NCBI GenBank assembly: GCA_002427845.1
Contig: DIYZ01000152.1
Span: 1 to 6,845 of the forward strand
Reading direction: 5' to 3'
DNA from: Chloracidobacterium sp. UBA6041
GTDB lineage: Bacteria > Acidobacteriota > Blastocatellia > Pyrinomonadales > Pyrinomonadaceae
DNA: 6,845 nt
Position numbers and translations under genes: made by a program. Position 1 is the first letter of the stretch; each line of letters starts with the position of its first letter. The notes under the pieces are model-generated. The model did not search any database. It worked only from the letters and a program-made list of their open reading frames with translations, and had not been told where the DNA came from. Positions 5,301 to 6,845 of this stretch are shown here, piece after piece.

Positions 5301-6793
5301 ATAACGGCGACCTCGCCAAGTACAACTTTGAAACGGAAGAAGGCCGAGCAGCTTTGAGCTTGTCGTTGCGGCGCATCATCCAAGGACAGAATGTGCCAGG
5401 ACTCACTAACCCGAGACAGACCCTGCGCGACATTGTCCTGCTAGTTAGAAATCGAGACGGCGCAGAAGATATACGCAAAGAGGATGAATACAATGTGCCG
5501 AGGTTTCTTAACCGAGTGCTGGCGTTAGAGGTTGAGCAGCAGAACGCTCTCTTTGATCACTTCGCTGACTTGTTCGATCAGACTGTGCGATACGCGAAGG
5601 CAAACGGAACGTTTGATGAAGGAGTGACCGACATCAAAGCCCTTGCCGTGAGAGTCGCACAGCCGCCGAGCGTGGTTCACACCGACGAGATCACCGGCGC
5701 TCAAACAACCCACTACACGCTTGAGGTTGACTTGCCGTCAAAGGCAGTCAGCTTTGAAGAAGCCGAGCAGGTACGGAAGCGCAAAGGCGGAGCTTTCCTT
5801 CGGCATCGTAAGAGCGGCAGCTTTATCCTCGCCCTTGAATCAGGACGCCATACCGATCCAGCGACAGGAAAGAGCTATCGCACGTTTGCAGTCTGGAAAC
5901 CGGAAGCGGCGCACGCGAACTACATTCACGATGATGAGCTAAACGAGAAGTACAAAGCCGTCGCGCCCGAACGCGCTCGCAATTGGTGGACACAGAAGCA
6001 TGCCACGATCCCGCCCATTGAAACCCTGGAAACGCACATCATAGGCGGAGCAATCATCCCGCTGTGGCAGCGACTCAAAACGAACGAGGACGCGCGTCTA
6101 CGCGTTGTAAGAGTAATCACAGAAGAAGGACAGAGGATCGTAGGCATTCAGATACCGCCTGATAATGTCGGCACAGTTCTACGGTCGCTTGGCTTAAGCC
6201 GCGATCTGCGAGAGCCGGAAGAAATCTTTTACGCCGTGCTTGATGAAGGCGAAGAAATGACACTGGCCTCGAATCTCAAGCTTCGCCGTGGATCGATTCA
6301 CTCCGAGCCGGCCATTGAGTTATGCGGAGCCGACCCTTACAAGTTTGCGGAGCTTCGCGACCTTGGTCTTATCAATGAGCAGATCAATTGGAAACAGCGC
6401 TTTTTCGTTCCGAGCGACGAGACGAGCGGCATCGACATTCTCACTTCCCTGCTTGACCGCTATCCCGTGATCGCCGCGGATGAATCAGAAAGGGAAACGG
6501 AGCCAAACATCACAACGACAGTGCCTATGCCAGAAATCGCACCAACGAACTTTGTTGAGATTGACCAGTGGATCATAGCGGTTCACAAAGCAGACTCAGC
6601 AGATGAAACGGCCAATGAGGTTGAGCAGCATTGTGATGGAGAAGCGAGCCCGCAACTAACACCGGCAGATGTAGACTCGAACAAACCAGAAGGCACTGTG
6701 GGCTTTGTTCTGACTCAGCAAGTCGCTTCCGTTTCCTGGACTCAGCTTGCACAACGGCCCAGCGAAACGCAGTTAGCTTTTGAGTTTTCTTGA
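2309..6793 (+). CDS. N6-type DNA methyltransferase fused to strawberry-notch-type SF2 helicase (DarB-like)
   Basis: The protein has 1494 residues. After a helical N-terminal part containing GKYTSRDAYDALE, the methyltransferase domain shows QQFSTPP around residue 121, the SAM-binding motif VLEPSAGTG (143-151) and the catalytic motif NPPF (209-212) of adenine or amino-group methylases. A charged linker (about 340-360) leads into a block with HPAVIVESSSMGAV and SDIQLERVIYAGQRH typical of the strawberry-notch family. The helicase core has Walker A GDGTGVGKGR (437-446, K444), Walker B DEAHK (543-547), YSSAT (582-586, motif III), SDAASTGIS (909-917) and QTFGRTHRSDQ (946-956, with R950 and R953 as motif VI arginines). 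GEKRFSSTIARRLGSLGALT (971-990) and KGDRG (991-995) complete the family's C-terminal signature. All key catalytic residues are present, so both activities are probably intact. The tail after about residue 1390 is variable and ends in QLAFEFS. Related fusions are carried by phages, plasmids and integrative elements, where P1 DarB protects incoming DNA from type I restriction. The role here is inferred from this and from the ArdC-like neighbour; a restriction or defence role cannot be excluded. Confidence 0.9.
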   Translation: MRSQNFIPKRTQQTTDLVTGTHELVIELQERLSAGESFDNPKLTEITDKRFSGTRGQGKYTSRDAYDALEVAVNKYLAESNARALMQSDVSDVLASVLRPLTKRLPRQCDRTVEQTELQQFSTPPALAYLAARILNPRSTDIVLEPSAGTGSLAIWPRSIGAQSICNEINFRRRALLTNELGFQTHEVDAEIIDDLLPAEIQPTAVLMNPPFSATGGRVAKHSALYGARHIESALRRLQRDGRLVAITGEGMRFQCAGFSEWWQRIARAYNVRANLHLSGKEYGKYGTTFDLQILVIDKTGQTDGNSWKEQLDNILWRDAATIEEAWTALSGIADRPEATADQNTASASNEEEESQSLFVSYAPAKLRGGKPHPAVIVESSSMGAVVPPDITYRPHLAPETISEGLLSDIQLERVIYAGQRHEQRLADGSRAGFFVGDGTGVGKGRILAGIIADNFNQGRERALWLSVNNDLLEATRRDLTDLGLESIPLGRINDYPPAGEITLPRGVIFSSYSSLIASAKTGERRIDQIQQWLGTDAVVIFDEAHKAKNALAGGYGEPTLTGQAVIDLQDPERNPDYRVVYSSATGATDVRNMAYMVRLGLWGVGTSFPGGFQEFMQEIESGGVGAMEMVSRDMKALGMYLSGSISFGVCPQSGKAVEYRERIHRLTPEQKEMYNRAAAAWQAVLRNIDEALLITNGGRRARATALNKFWGDHQRFFRQVICAFKVPAVIAETEKALSEGKSIVISLVGTGEARTREQVAKATANGSTLEDLDFSPREVIAAMVDRGFPTTLYQDVTDPGTGKTIQVPVRDAQGNTVQSKEALRMKQELIDGLSALELPENPLDQLVNHFGESNVAELTGRTRRLIRDQRTGRIEYKKRAPEGVSMDRTNVYETEQFQAGKKHIAIISDAASTGISLHASNRAENRQRRVHITLELGWSADKQMQTFGRTHRSDQAVPPEYVLLSTELGGEKRFSSTIARRLGSLGALTKGDRGAADNGDLAKYNFETEEGRAALSLSLRRIIQGQNVPGLTNPRQTLRDIVLLVRNRDGAEDIRKEDEYNVPRFLNRVLALEVEQQNALFDHFADLFDQTVRYAKANGTFDEGVTDIKALAVRVAQPPSVVHTDEITGAQTTHYTLEVDLPSKAVSFEEAEQVRKRKGGAFLRHRKSGSFILALESGRHTDPATGKSYRTFAVWKPEAAHANYIHDDELNEKYKAVAPERARNWWTQKHATIPPIETLETHIIGGAIIPLWQRLKTNEDARLRVVRVITEEGQRIVGIQIPPDNVGTVLRSLGLSRDLREPEEIFYAVLDEGEEMTLASNLKLRRGSIHSEPAIELCGADPYKFAELRDLGLINEQINWKQRFFVPSDETSGIDILTSLLDRYPVIAADESERETEPNITTTVPMPEIAPTNFVEIDQWIIAVHKADSADETANEVEQHCDGEASPQLTPADVDSNKPEGTVGFVLTQQVASVSWTQLAQRPSETQLAFEFS

Positions 6794-6845
6794 AGCCTTC
6801 AATTCCATCGGCTCGGTCGCCACTTCTTTTTGAACGGCTCAGCCG
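6794..6845 (+). other. 3' flank of the methylase-helicase gene, with an edge palindrome
   Basis: No further gene starts in these 52 bases. The hexamer CGGCTC occurs at 6809-6814 and again at 6835-6840. The second copy begins an 11-base palindrome, CGGCT-C-AGCCG (6835-6845), that ends exactly at the window edge. It could be the start of a terminator stem or another repeat, but the bases needed to judge this lie outside. Confidence 0.35.

Noticed and set aside
5173..5493. Minus-strand open frame of 106 residues
   Set aside because: It lies antisense to the conserved helicase C-terminal region, is rich in serine and arginine as shadow frames are, and has no family signature.
1..6845. CRISPR array, tRNA, rRNA or insertion sequence
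   Set aside because: No regularly spaced repeats, no tRNA-like cloverleaf sequence that I could recognise, and no transposase frame with terminal inverted repeats were seen on either strand.

Overview
The window (6845 bases) looks like an accessory, mobile-element-type segment of a bacterial genome. The best-supported content is two adjacent genes on the + strand. The first (1393-2217) encodes an ArdC-like protein with an N-terminal ssDNA-binding-type domain and a zinc metallopeptidase motif. The second (2309-6793) encodes a 1494-residue fusion of an adenine-type DNA methyltransferase to a strawberry-notch-type superfamily 2 helicase, the architecture associated with phage P1 DarB and with plasmid/ICE-borne homologues. 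ArdC and DarB are both known for protecting incoming DNA from restriction, so the pair is most simply read as an anti-restriction or DNA-processing module of a plasmid, integrative element or its remnant. No integrase, relaxase, transposase or replication gene lies inside the window, so the type of element cannot be settled.

The left part (1-1106) is a different kind of neighbourhood. A DUF4160-family protein (287-670, +) faces a small 94-residue protein of unknown function (759-1043, -), and the genes converge with 88 bases between them. The small protein resembles, from memory, hypothetical proteins common in Acidobacteriota genomes. With the moderate G+C content this makes an acidobacterial or other soil/environmental bacterium a reasonable but weak guess.

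Between the small gene and the ArdC-like gene, which diverge, lies about 290-350 bases without a supported gene. It holds a pyrimidine-rich tract, several inverted repeats, a pair of direct repeats 20 bases apart, and a 45-base leader without a single T that ends in a good ribosome binding site for the ArdC-like gene. The small gene has a -35/-10-like pair placed so that its transcript would begin at or near its ATG.

The ArdC-like and methylase-helicase genes are separated by 91 bases, which contain a 14-bp hairpin without a U tract. Each gene has its own Shine-Dalgarno sequence 8 bases before its ATG. They are probably co-transcribed, with the hairpin modulating stability or expression of the second gene. 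The methylase-helicase ends with a QLAFEF-like motif that resembles the sliding-clamp-binding hexapeptide, which may tie this protein to replicating or freshly entered DNA.
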